Of a stretch of 32,978 bases of DNA, positions 24,214-31,472 are shown piece after piece. The notes under the pieces are model-generated. The model was not told the origin of the DNA. It made no database searches and worked only from the letters and a program-made list of their open reading frames with translations. The translations under genes were made by a program, and so were the position numbers. The stretch's first letter is position 1. The number at the start of each line of letters is the position of its first letter. Source of the DNA: Syntrophomonadaceae bacterium (GTDB lineage Bacteria > Bacillota > Syntrophomonadia > Syntrophomonadales > Syntrophomonadaceae); the NCBI GenBank assembly GCA_031270725.1, contig JAISWS010000146.1:1-32978 (forward strand), in the 5' to 3' direction.

Positions 24214-26688
24214 CTATTCTTCGTCGGCGCTTTCGCCGTCATCATTAATGGTACCATTATCATCATTACCGTTGCCGCTATCACCGTCATCATTATTGGT
24301 ACCATTATCATCATTACCGCTGCCGCTATCACCATCATCATTATTGGTACCATTATCATTACCGTTGCCGCTATCACCGTTGTCATTATTGGTATCATTG
24401 TCATTACCGCTGACACCACCGTCATCATTTTCCCAGTCTTGCCGCTCAATAAATTCCTGCGCTTGTTTCTGTTCTTCCTTGGCTTGAGCGTCTTTTAAGG
24501 ATAAACTGATTTTTCTATCTTCCATGTTTAAGGCTAAAATTTTAGTTTTCACTTTTTCGCCTATGAATACTATTTCTTCCGGTTTTTCCACTCTGTAATC
24601 AGCTAATTTGGAAATATGAATTAAACCGTCCACACCCTGGGCCAACTCAACAAAAGCCCCGAAAGTTGTTAATCTTACCACCGTTCCTTCTATTATGTCG
24701 CCTTCCTGGTATTGTTCCGTTAATAATTCCCAAGGGCTTTTAAGCATTTTCTTACGGCTTAAAGACACTCGTTCTTTTTCCCGGTCCAAATTTAAAATAT
24801 AAACCTCAACCTCGTCGCCTTCGGTAAAAACCTGCGAAGGATGTTCAATCCTATGGTGATCTATTTCTGAAACATGCAACAACCCTTCATAACCGCCAAG
24901 ATCTATAAACGCGCCGTAATCCACTATGCGTTTTATCCTTCCTGTTACTATCTGATCTTCTTTAATCCCCGCCCAAAACTCTTCTTTGCGGCGGGCTCTT
25001 TCTTCCGCCAGCATTTCTTTGCGTGAAAGTACCAGCTGCGACCCCCGGCGTTTATTACGGTTGAATTCGATAATTTTAAACTGCAAAGTTTTTCCTATAT
25101 AATCATCCAAATTTTTCACAAAGGAATCATCTATGTGCGACGCCGGAATAAAAGCGGTAATTCCTACGTCAACCAGTAGCCCTCCTTTTACACTTCCGGT
25201 TATAGTTCCCTCTACGGTTTCGCCGTTATTGAATTTCGCTTCCATTTCATCCAGATATTTCTGCGAGTCCACTCTTTTTTTAGACAGGAGTATATTTCCG
25301 TCGTCGTCCCATTTTAGAACTAATACTTCCAAAACATCTCCTATTTGCACCAAATCCTTAGCGGAATCAATTTCTTGCAGGGATAATTCTTTCAGGGGGA
25401 TAATTCCTTCGGATTTTCCGCCTACATCAACCATTACTTCATCATCCAAAACCTGAATAACGGTTCCCTTTAAAATATCGCCTTTTCCCGGCGAGGTTAT
25501 ATCAGCCATTTCCGCTTCCATCTTCGCGAAAGATTCTTCGGCGGCGGCATTTTCTTCAAATGTACCGGCTTTTTCAGCAACGCTTGACAAACCTTCCTCT
25601 GAATCATTTTCATCTGCTGCCAAATCCGGAGTGGCTTCTGAGGTATTATCAGCTTCCGCAGCTTCACCTGTTTTGATTGTTGTTGTTTCTTCAGAAACCC
25701 CGCATACCTCTTCTGTACAAGAACACGATGATGATAAACTTTCCCCTTCATCAGGCCCGCAATCACATCTTACTTCTTCTTGTGCATTTGATTCTTGAAA
25801 AATAGGGGTTCCCTGTTCTTGTTCCTTGTTTTGGCTTCCTTTTTCGTTTTCGTCCATCTGCGCCATCTTGTTTAATACCTCCTTAATAATCCAGTCGGGA
25901 GTCGATGCTCCGGCAGCAATACCTACCGTTTCATCGCCCGTAAACCATCCCGGGTCGATTTCCTCAGCTCTTTCGATCTGATAGGTTCGGGTTCCCGCTT
26001 TTTTACACTCTTCACTGAGAGTGAAAGTGTTTGAGCTTTCTTTATCACCAATTACCAGCATAACGTCTGACTTTTTAGCCAGCTGATAAGACGATACTTG
26101 TCTGTAATGGGTTGAGGAGCAAATCGTATTATAAAAGCGCAATTCCTTTACTCTATCCAATAAAGCCTTGGCTGCAGTGAACAAATCATTTCTATCTTTC
26201 GTACTCTGTGATATAAGAGCGACTTTGCCGCTCAATTGTAAATCATCAAGTTCCCTGGTATTTGCTACCACATAGGCCTTTCTGGCACACCAACCACATA
26301 TTCCTTTTATTTCCGGATGATTTTTATCTCCAAAAATAACTATATCATATTTTTCTTTATCTAACATCATTACTAATTCGTGAATATATTTCACACGCGG
26401 GCAAGTAGCGTCAATAATCTGAAAATTTCTGGCTTTTATGTTTTCAATAATACCTTTTCCCACTCCGTGAGAACGAATAAGCACACCAGCGTTATCTTCT
26501 TTTATATCATCAATATCCGCCACGATCTTTAAACCGCGTTTCTGCAAATACTCAGTGATATTATTATTATGCACTAAAGGCCCCAAACTGTACCAGATTC
26601 CCTGCTTTTGTATACAATCTTCCGCCAAAGCCACCGCTTTTTTGACTCCTAAACAAAAACCAGCGTGTTCCGCTAATTCAATGTGCAA
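24214..26688 (-). CDS. ispH: IspH (HMBPP reductase) fused to ribosomal protein S1-like domains
   Basis: This fusion of about 824 residues joins 4-hydroxy-3-methylbut-2-enyl diphosphate reductase (residues 1-280) to four S1 RNA-binding domains (about 402-472, 490-560, 578-648 and 662-732). IspH makes IPP/DMAPP in the MEP pathway. The [4Fe-4S] ligands Cys12, Cys96 and Cys190 are present, as are His74, His124 and Glu126, at E. coli-like numbers when the TTG at 26688 is used. That TTG has AGGTGA upstream; the track's ATG at 26703 has no ribosome site. Residues 281-400 form an acidic linker with a five-cysteine cluster. The last 71 residues are D/N/G/S repeats. Fusions of IspH to S1 are known in Clostridia; whether the S1 part works on the ribosome is unsettled. 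Confidence 0.95.
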   Translation of the reverse strand: MHIELAEHAGFCLGVKKAVALAEDCIQKQGIWYSLGPLVHNNNITEYLQKRGLKIVADIDDIKEDNAGVLIRSHGVGKGIIENIKARNFQIIDATCPRVKYIHELVMMLDKEKYDIVIFGDKNHPEIKGICGWCARKAYVVANTRELDDLQLSGKVALISQSTKDRNDLFTAAKALLDRVKELRFYNTICSSTHYRQVSSYQLAKKSDVMLVIGDKESSNTFTLSEECKKAGTRTYQIERAEEIDPGWFTGDETVGIAAGASTPDWIIKEVLNKMAQMDENEKGSQNKEQEQGTPIFQESNAQEEVRCDCGPDEGESLSSSCSCTEEVCGVSEETTTIKTGEAAEADNTSEATPDLAADENDSEEGLSSVAEKAGTFEENAAAEESFAKMEAEMADITSPGKGDILKGTVIQVLDDEVMVDVGGKSEGIIPLKELSLQEIDSAKDLVQIGDVLEVLVLKWDDDGNILLSKKRVDSQKYLDEMEAKFNNGETVEGTITGSVKGGLLVDVGITAFIPASHIDDSFVKNLDDYIGKTLQFKIIEFNRNKRRGSQLVLSRKEMLAEERARRKEEFWAGIKEDQIVTGRIKRIVDYGAFIDLGGYEGLLHVSEIDHHRIEHPSQVFTEGDEVEVYILNLDREKERVSLSRKKMLKSPWELLTEQYQEGDIIEGTVVRLTTFGAFVELAQGVDGLIHISKLADYRVEKPEEIVFIGEKVKTKILALNMEDRKISLSLKDAQAKEEQKQAQEFIERQDWENDDGGVSGNDNDTNNDNGDSGNGNDNGTNNDDGDSGSGNDDNGTNNDDGDSGNGNDDNGTINDDGESADEE
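24236..24418 (-). repeat. In-frame 48-base tandem repeat coding the acidic tail of IspH-S1
   Basis: There are four units: 48, 48, 45 and 42 bases (24236, 24284, 24332, 24377). The first two differ at a few bases; the last two have lost one and two codons. Each encodes about 16 residues of the type NDDNGTNNDDGDSGNG, so all length changes keep the frame. This is a low-complexity, hydrophilic, probably disordered protein tail that can change length by slippage. Confidence 0.9.
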
Positions 26689-26721
26689 AATTTCACCTCG
26701 CATGTATTAATTCGTAAAATC

Positions 26722-27330
26722 TTATTTAATTCCTGCTTCTTTATCATAAAGCTCCTGAATATTTGTGCTGAGAACATCGCTTAAATTTTTCAGTCCGTCT
26801 GAACTGACGCGCCCATACTCAATATCTTCATTATAAATAGGTTCGCCTATAACTACCGTCAATTTTCTAAACCATCCAACCGGCAAAATACTCCTGGCGC
26901 CTATACACGCTATCGGAACTATCGGGCTTTTGCCGCGTACCGCCAGCAACGCGGCGCCTTTTTTTGCTTTTATTGGTTCTCCCAGATTTTTGCGAGTACC
27001 TTCGGGAAATATTCCCAATATCATTTCGCTTTCCAGAATTTTTTGGGCGTCGCGCATAGCCTGCCTGTCAACCCCATCCCGGTTTACCGGAAAAGCGTTC
27101 AACGCCCTCAGAATTTTGGCGCTCCAAGCATATTTAAACAAACTGCTCTTAGCCATGTAGCATATAGGCCGCCATACAGCGGCGGCAATTAATACAGGAT
27201 CCCAGTTGCTGTTATGGTTAGCCACTATCAAAACTCTGCCCCGGGCGGGAATATGGCGGCTCCCTTTAACTTTAAGCCCGAGAATTAAAAATAATATCCA
27301 GATAAAAAACCTTATTATCCTGTAAAGCAT
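26722..27330 (-). CDS. plsC: 1-acyl-sn-glycerol-3-phosphate acyltransferase
   Basis: This 202-residue PlsC-type acyltransferase adds the second acyl chain to lysophosphatidic acid to form phosphatidic acid. An N-terminal membrane helix (about 5-22, IIRFFIWILFLILGLKV) is followed by the HX4D catalytic motif NHNSNWD and the substrate motif FPEGTR; VPIACIGA matches the third family block. Its ATG lies one base after the cmk stop, with AAGGA inside the end of cmk, so the two are translationally coupled. The cmk-plsC-ispH/rpsA order is common in clostridia. A role in general membrane lipid synthesis is the default. Confidence 0.93.
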   Translation of the reverse strand: MLYRIIRFFIWILFLILGLKVKGSRHIPARGRVLIVANHNSNWDPVLIAAAVWRPICYMAKSSLFKYAWSAKILRALNAFPVNRDGVDRQAMRDAQKILESEMILGIFPEGTRKNLGEPIKAKKGAALLAVRGKSPIVPIACIGARSILPVGWFRKLTVVIGEPIYNEDIEYGRVSSDGLKNLSDVLSTNIQELYDKEAGIK

Positions 27331-27331
27331 C

Positions 27332-27988
27332 TTAATTATCCTTAATTATCGACAATATTTCCGCTACGACCTCTTCAACTTCTTTACGGTCAGTATTAAT
27401 AACAATCGAATCATTTAATATTTTTAAAGACCCAGTTTCTCTGCTGCTGTCGCTTTCGTCTCTTTTTCGCAGCAAGCATTTTACCCTGTCATAGTCATCC
27501 TTATGTCCCTGCCGCTGTAAATCTATCATCCTTCTCGAAGCTCTTTCCTGTAAAGACGCGGTAATAAAGAATTTATAATCCGCATGGGGTAAAATGCATT
27601 CCCCGACATCTCTACCGTCCATAATTACAGACTTATCCAGCGCCATTTCCCGCTGTTTCTCAACCATAACTTTCCTTAACCGGGAATGGGCCGCCAGCAA
27701 AGACACTTTATCATTTACATCAGGACTGCGTATAAAATCACTTACCTCAACCGCATCACAATAAATACCCTGTTTACCCGTAGCCTGCAAAAAATAAATA
27801 CTGGTATCTTTAGCTAAATTATACAGCTTTTCCTCATCGTCCAAAGCTATTTTTAACTTTAACGCTTTCCAGGTCAAAGCCCTATACATAGCTCCGGTGT
27901 CTATGTAAATCAATTGTAGTTTTTCAGCTAATATTCGGGCAATAGTACTTTTTCCCGCACCTGCCGGCCCATCTACCGCCACCTGCAT
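27332..27988 (-). CDS. cmk: Cytidylate kinase
   Basis: This 218-residue nucleoside monophosphate kinase phosphorylates CMP and dCMP with ATP. It begins MQVAVDGPAGAGKSTIARILA (P-loop at about 8-15), followed by YIDTGAMYRALTWKAL, VMDGRDVGE-type IMDGRDVGECILPHAD and the lid region RASRRMIDLQRQG; all are Cmk signatures. The track's GTG start at 28015 adds nine residues without a ribosome site; ATG 27988 has AAGGTGG six bases upstream. It heads the operon that continues into plsC and ispH-rpsA. A promoter with a perfect TATAAT lies about 140 bases upstream. Confidence 0.95.
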   Translation of the reverse strand: MQVAVDGPAGAGKSTIARILAEKLQLIYIDTGAMYRALTWKALKLKIALDDEEKLYNLAKDTSIYFLQATGKQGIYCDAVEVSDFIRSPDVNDKVSLLAAHSRLRKVMVEKQREMALDKSVIMDGRDVGECILPHADYKFFITASLQERASRRMIDLQRQGHKDDYDRVKCLLRKRDESDSSRETGSLKILNDSIVINTDRKEVEEVVAEILSIIKDN

Positions 27989-28249
27989 ATCAAACCACCT
28001 TAATAAATACGGCACATTTCAGGCACCTCTATTTTTCTTCCAATGGTATTTGCCTGTGTAAAGGGGCACAATAGCTTCCTCAAACAGGCCGGACGCAAAC
28101 CGCTGAACATCGTAAAGCTGTTATTATTATACGACATCCATCAAGGCCACACAATTAATAAAGAAAATTATTCAAATATTTCCCATATGCGCTGTGATTA
28201 CAGAAAGGAGCAAAGAAGTAAGATTTGAAGTAGCGAAATATTATTAAAA
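27989..28249 (-). other. Leader and gap upstream of cmk
   Basis: These 261 bases hold the cmk promoter and an mRNA leader of about 130 bases. Within the leader GCCTGT (28052-28057) and ACAGGC (28084-28089) can pair. A five-codon ORF (ATG TGC CGT ATT TAT TAA, 28017-28000) has its own GAGGTG ribosome site and ends directly at the cmk ribosome site. The plus-strand 61-residue ORF in the track has no family features and is not accepted. No clear terminator for the GGDEF gene on the right is seen. Confidence 0.45.
28126..28154 (-). promoter_or_regulatory. Candidate sigma-A promoter for cmk-plsC-ispH
   Basis: Reading the minus strand, TTGTGT (28154-28149) and a perfect TATAAT (28131-28126) are separated by 17 bases. 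The -35 keeps only the TTG, so strength depends on the -10. It gives a leader of about 130 bases before cmk. Confidence 0.5.
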
Positions 28250-29521
28250 TCAGCGTTCCTGGCGTTTTTTACGCTTATTTTCATACATTTTTTTATCAGC
28301 CAGAATTATATATTGTTCCGGTGATAAATCTTCATAGCCAACTATTTCTTCTATGCCATATGAAAAAGACAATGGATATTGACCGTCGAAAACCTTTTCT
28401 AATTCTTTAAGCCGCTCATTTATCCTTTTGAGTACTATGTTGGCATGGTTTTTACTCTTATTCACAAAAACCACCATAAACTCATCGCCGCCAATCCTGC
28501 TGACGTTATCGTCTTTTCTTGTGCTGTCAAGAATAGCGGTTGATATGGCTCTTATGTATCTGTCGCCTTCATTATGCCCGAATGTATCATTAACCGTCTT
28601 GAGTCCGTCCACGTCTATATAACAAAGACAAATAGGACGAGTGGTTTTATCCATCAAACACTCGTTCAAATATTTTAATCCTCTGCGCCGCGACCCTACC
28701 CCGGTAAGCTCATCAGTATTAGCCATTTCCGTAAGTTCTTCTTCATTTTTCTTACGTTCAGTTATATCCGAAACAACATATAAATAAGCTGTTTTTATAT
28801 CCAGCCATGAAATCGGAATGGATCTGATCTGAAACCACCTGCCCCTGCTGTTGTCGAAATAGTCATAATTGGCTATTTCATCGCTTTTGACCGTATAGTG
28901 CATGATGGTTAAAAATAAGGGATCTTCACTTTCATCATCAACGATTTTTAGTTCATTTTTTGCCATATCGCTGGCAAACAATATGTCATTTTCGGAGATA
29001 ACAATAATAATGTCATTGATGTTCTCTAAAACCATTTTTAACATTTGCTGCGAACGCGCCAACTCTTCCCTGGCTTTACGGTTAGCTTCCATTTCCATTT
29101 CTATGCGCCTGGTACGCTCATCCAGCGCTTTTATCATGCCGTTAAAAGCTTCGGAAAACTCCCCCATAAAATCAACCGACTGACTATAGTCCCCTTCCTG
29201 GACCCTTTTAGCCTGCCAGGTAAGATGTAAAATTTGCGAATGCAGCGATTTAATGTTGGAAGCTAAATAATTATAACGTGGAGGCGCTTCCGCGTATAGC
29301 CTCCCGTTAGCGAGTTCATAGGAAAAGGCGTTAAATTCTTTTAAATCATGAACCAGCTTGTTTACGCTTTCAGCTATATCTACCAGTATTTCAGAAGCTC
29401 CGGTAGCGTCAATATCCTCATTAATCTTAGAAAATCTGCCAAAAACTAAGTTATTTAAGTTTTCCAGTACAGAAATTAATATTTTCTCGTCTTTAGGTCC
29501 TAAATCAATGCTGTTAGTCAT
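28250..29521 (-). CDS. Soluble HAMP-PAS-GGDEF diguanylate cyclase
   Basis: This protein of about 423 residues makes cyclic di-GMP. The N-terminal helices and a HAMP-like coiled segment (about 86-136, ending EFSEAFNGMIKALDERTRRIE) lead into a PAS domain (about 161-256, ending VVSDITERKK). The GGDEF domain (about 263-420) has the signature DELTGVGSRR and an intact RIGGDEF at 344-348. An RxxD inhibitory site (RKDD) sits exactly five residues before GGDEF, so product feedback is likely. No membrane segment is seen, which is unusual for a HAMP-bearing protein. It follows the V4R gene by about 25-40 bases on the same strand. The start is uncertain: ATG 29521 or GTG 29533, neither with a good ribosome site. 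Confidence 0.92.
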   Translation of the reverse strand: MTNSIDLGPKDEKILISVLENLNNLVFGRFSKINEDIDATGASEILVDIAESVNKLVHDLKEFNAFSYELANGRLYAEAPPRYNYLASNIKSLHSQILHLTWQAKRVQEGDYSQSVDFMGEFSEAFNGMIKALDERTRRIEMEMEANRKAREELARSQQMLKMVLENINDIIIVISENDILFASDMAKNELKIVDDESEDPLFLTIMHYTVKSDEIANYDYFDNSRGRWFQIRSIPISWLDIKTAYLYVVSDITERKKNEEELTEMANTDELTGVGSRRRGLKYLNECLMDKTTRPICLCYIDVDGLKTVNDTFGHNEGDRYIRAISTAILDSTRKDDNVSRIGGDEFMVVFVNKSKNHANIVLKRINERLKELEKVFDGQYPLSFSYGIEEIVGYEDLSPEQYIILADKKMYENKRKKRQER

Positions 29522-29558
29522 AATTGTACCCACACGACTTACCCATTTCCATCCATAT

Positions 29559-30134
29559 TTATCCCTTTAACTGGACATCAAAGCGGCAAACCCGTCCTCC
29601 GGTAGCCCAACAATCAATTTCTCTGACATCAAATTCCTTACCTGTGTAATAGGCTAAAATGCCGGCGATGAAGCCTTCGTCGTAGTCACAGACAGACTCG
29701 TCGGTTACTGGTAATCCTGAGCAGTCTAAATCTTCCGCTACCGCGAGTATCAAATGCATTTTTTCCAAATCAGCGCTTTCCAGCTTAACAATGCCAATTA
29801 ATTGCTCTTTCATTACGGCCTGAAGCTGCGCCACAAATTGATTGAAATCTTGGTCTTTGTCTAAAAATTCTTCCGCAAACGCATATCCTCCCAAATATCC
29901 TGATTTACGAAATATTTCTATTGCTTTTTCGGCTCCTATTTCCTCAATTAAAACGTTTTTCGTGGCAAATTGGAACAACCTGTAAGTATAAACTGACATA
30001 TACTCTCCCAGATTGTTTCTCCCGTCCTTGACGTCACCCAGAACCGACCAGCCAAAAGAGTCCTGCACATTTTTATCTTTGTACTTATACAAATCAGCCC
30101 ACTCCCTCTTTATATAATAACTGACATCCTGCAA
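29559..30134 (-). CDS. V4R (4-vinyl reductase-type) small-molecule-binding protein
   Basis: This protein (191 residues as in the track) has a C-terminal V4R domain, with the signature DEGFIAGILAYYTGKEFDVREIDCWATGGRVCRFDV. A helical N-terminal part (residues 15-110, DSFGWSVLGDVKDGRNNLGEYMSVYTYRLFQF...) is typical of stand-alone V4R proteins. V4R domains are predicted to bind small hydrophobic ligands and are found in bacteriochlorophyll synthesis, phenol-sensing regulators and heme-NO-like sensors. A sensor for the diguanylate cyclase encoded directly downstream is a reasonable inference. The start is unclear: TTG 30134 has no ribosome site, while TTG 30092 follows GGGAGTGG and would give 177 residues. 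Confidence 0.82.
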   Translation of the reverse strand: MQDVSYYIKREWADLYKYKDKNVQDSFGWSVLGDVKDGRNNLGEYMSVYTYRLFQFATKNVLIEEIGAEKAIEIFRKSGYLGGYAFAEEFLDKDQDFNQFVAQLQAVMKEQLIGIVKLESADLEKMHLILAVAEDLDCSGLPVTDESVCDYDEGFIAGILAYYTGKEFDVREIDCWATGGRVCRFDVQLKG

Positions 30135-30482
30135 AACTACAGCGCATGAAGAACAACATGGCTAATTATGATTTCCACGGCAATATCTGCATACGCCAAA
30201 ATTAATAATACAACAAATATCTGTTTATTTACAATAGGTACAAAAGCACATACAAATCAGGTTCTCAATTATTATAAAATAACCGTAACGAACTCATTTT
30301 TTCAGTAAGGTACTTTAGCGTAAATAAACATTATTGTCATATTACACTATTAATTCAGAATACTGTTCTAGCAGGATAATAATATGTTCTTCATATTATT
30401 AATCGTTAATTTGTGTTTTTTTGTTTAGTGTTTAATGTGTTGAAAATCGTTATTTTTATAATACTAATCGAATTGATGATCT
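30135..30482 (-). other. AT-rich regulatory gap upstream of the V4R-GGDEF pair
   Basis: These 348 bases hold no convincing gene. They contain a candidate minus-strand promoter (30205-30234) and a ten-base perfect inverted repeat, TAATAATATG (30377-30386) and CATATTATTA (30392-30401), with a five-base spacer. No T-run terminator for the HutP-like gene is evident on the minus strand. A plus-strand 67-residue ORF in the track looks random. Confidence 0.45.
30205..30234 (-). promoter_or_regulatory. Candidate promoter for V4R-GGDEF
   Basis: On the minus strand TTGTAA (30234-30229) and TATTAT (30210-30205) are spaced by 18 bases. The DNA is AT-rich, so chance is possible, but it is correctly placed about 70-110 bases before the V4R start. 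Confidence 0.35.
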
Positions 30483-30905
30483 TTAATTCCCTGAAGTCGC
30501 TCTGTGGCCTAACCCTATTGCTACTTCATCCAGGTGCAGCAACCCTATTCCTACAAATAACGCCACGCTTACATGATCCTTATATCTGGCAATACCTATT
30601 TTGCCGCCAATATTAAGCCCCAGAGACTTTGCCATAATCTGGGCTACCGCTTCTCTCGCGGCGCCGGCAACGGCGCCTTCTTCCGAATGAACGTCTTTTA
30701 TGACTTTTTCTCTTTTAGCCGCTACAACCGCCCGTTCAATTATTTTGCCCACTGAGTTTATGAATTCTCCTCCATAGTCAATTGCTACCGTTTTTATCCC
30801 CGACACCTCCAAAAATTCTTTTTTTAATTGAATCTCTTCCTGCCTGGTAACAGTCAAAGCCATTTTTATAGCCGCCGAAGCTACCTCTTTGCTACCTGTT
30901 TCCAT
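30483..30905 (-). CDS. HutP-family protein
   Basis: This 140-residue protein resembles HutP, the B. subtilis antiterminator of histidine-utilisation genes that binds RNA when loaded with histidine and Mg2+. The match is in the second half: VHSEEGAVAGAAREAVAQIMAKSLGLNIGGKIGIARYKDHVSVALFVGIGLLHLDEVAIGLGHR, with the same strand order and ending as HutP. By eye, the two histidines of HutP's ESHALYH segment fall on glycines here (EEGAVAG), so classic metal/histidine binding may be lost. No hut genes are nearby. The best start is ATG 30905 with GAGGTG nine bases before it, not the track's GTG, which lies inside that ribosome site. It is 32 bases downstream of the membrane protein gene. Confidence 0.72.
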   Translation of the reverse strand: METGSKEVASAAIKMALTVTRQEEIQLKKEFLEVSGIKTVAIDYGGEFINSVGKIIERAVVAAKREKVIKDVHSEEGAVAGAAREAVAQIMAKSLGLNIGGKIGIARYKDHVSVALFVGIGLLHLDEVAIGLGHRATSGN

Positions 30906-30937
30906 TATATTCAGCACCTCTTTTCTACGAGCGGTCT

Positions 30938-31417
30938 TTATTTTAAAATTACCTTGCCAAGCATAACCGTACTTTGGTAGGTCTGAAAAGTCTGTCCTGT
31001 TTTTGGAAATGATAAGTTATCTGAAACAGAGCCAACGGCAAAAGTTATGGGAAAATTATAATATGAAGCGTCGATTTCTACCGTATCTGAAGGCTTGACC
31101 CGCAAAAAAAACTCATTTCCGGTAAAATTGCCAGCCTTTTCGCCGTTAACCAATACCAAAGCCTTAGGCAGCGACGAATACTGCTTCACCGCGATAACCA
31201 AATCAGCAGTAGGTTGTGCCGCTTCCGTATGAACGGCTTCCTGCGCAATTGGAGTTTGAGCCGCCGGCGCCGGCAAAGGTTCTCCTTCCATGCGCTCTCC
31301 CCAGCTTAGAAATAACCGGTACGGCTCATAAGCCATCAATCCCTGAACGCCTACCAAGAGCATAATTCCCCAAATTACTATGTGCAAAACCACTTTTTCA
31401 ACCCGCTGAAAAAACAT
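30938..31417 (-). CDS. Membrane-anchored protein of unknown function
   Basis: I do not recognise this protein (about 159 residues). A basic N terminus and one hydrophobic helix (about 11-31, VLHIVIWGIMLLVGVQGLMAY) make a signal anchor. A Pro/Ala/Glu/Gln-rich linker (about 48-72) follows, and then about 85 residues rich in beta strands (LVIAVKQYSSLPKALVLVNGEKAGNFTG...RVKPSDTVEIDASYYNFPITFAVG), which suggests a small external beta-sandwich. No catalytic motif or LPXTG sorting signal is seen. The ATG at 31417 is 11-13 bases from GGAGG; the track's GTG overlaps that site. Neighbours are larB upstream and the HutP-like gene downstream on the same strand, probably one unit. Confidence 0.75.
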   Translation of the reverse strand: MFFQRVEKVVLHIVIWGIMLLVGVQGLMAYEPYRLFLSWGERMEGEPLPAPAAQTPIAQEAVHTEAAQPTADLVIAVKQYSSLPKALVLVNGEKAGNFTGNEFFLRVKPSDTVEIDASYYNFPITFAVGSVSDNLSFPKTGQTFQTYQSTVMLGKVILK

Positions 31418-31472
31418 TTTTATTTTTACCACCTCCGGGCACTTTTTTTATATTATGCCCCAAGTATGATAT

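Noticed and set aside
24236-24418. Regular repeats considered as a CRISPR array
   Set aside because: Units are contiguous with no unique spacers, and encode in-frame protein repeats.
24113-24487. Plus-strand 124-residue Ser/Leu/Pro repeat ORF
   Set aside because: Antisense reading of the 48-base repeats in the IspH-S1 gene; the repeat leaves all frames open.
28043-28228. Plus-strand 61-residue ORF
   Set aside because: No family features; it overlaps the cmk leader and promoter on the opposite strand.
30413-30616. Plus-strand 67-residue ORF
   Set aside because: Overlaps the end of the HutP-like gene and AT-rich spacer; no coding features.
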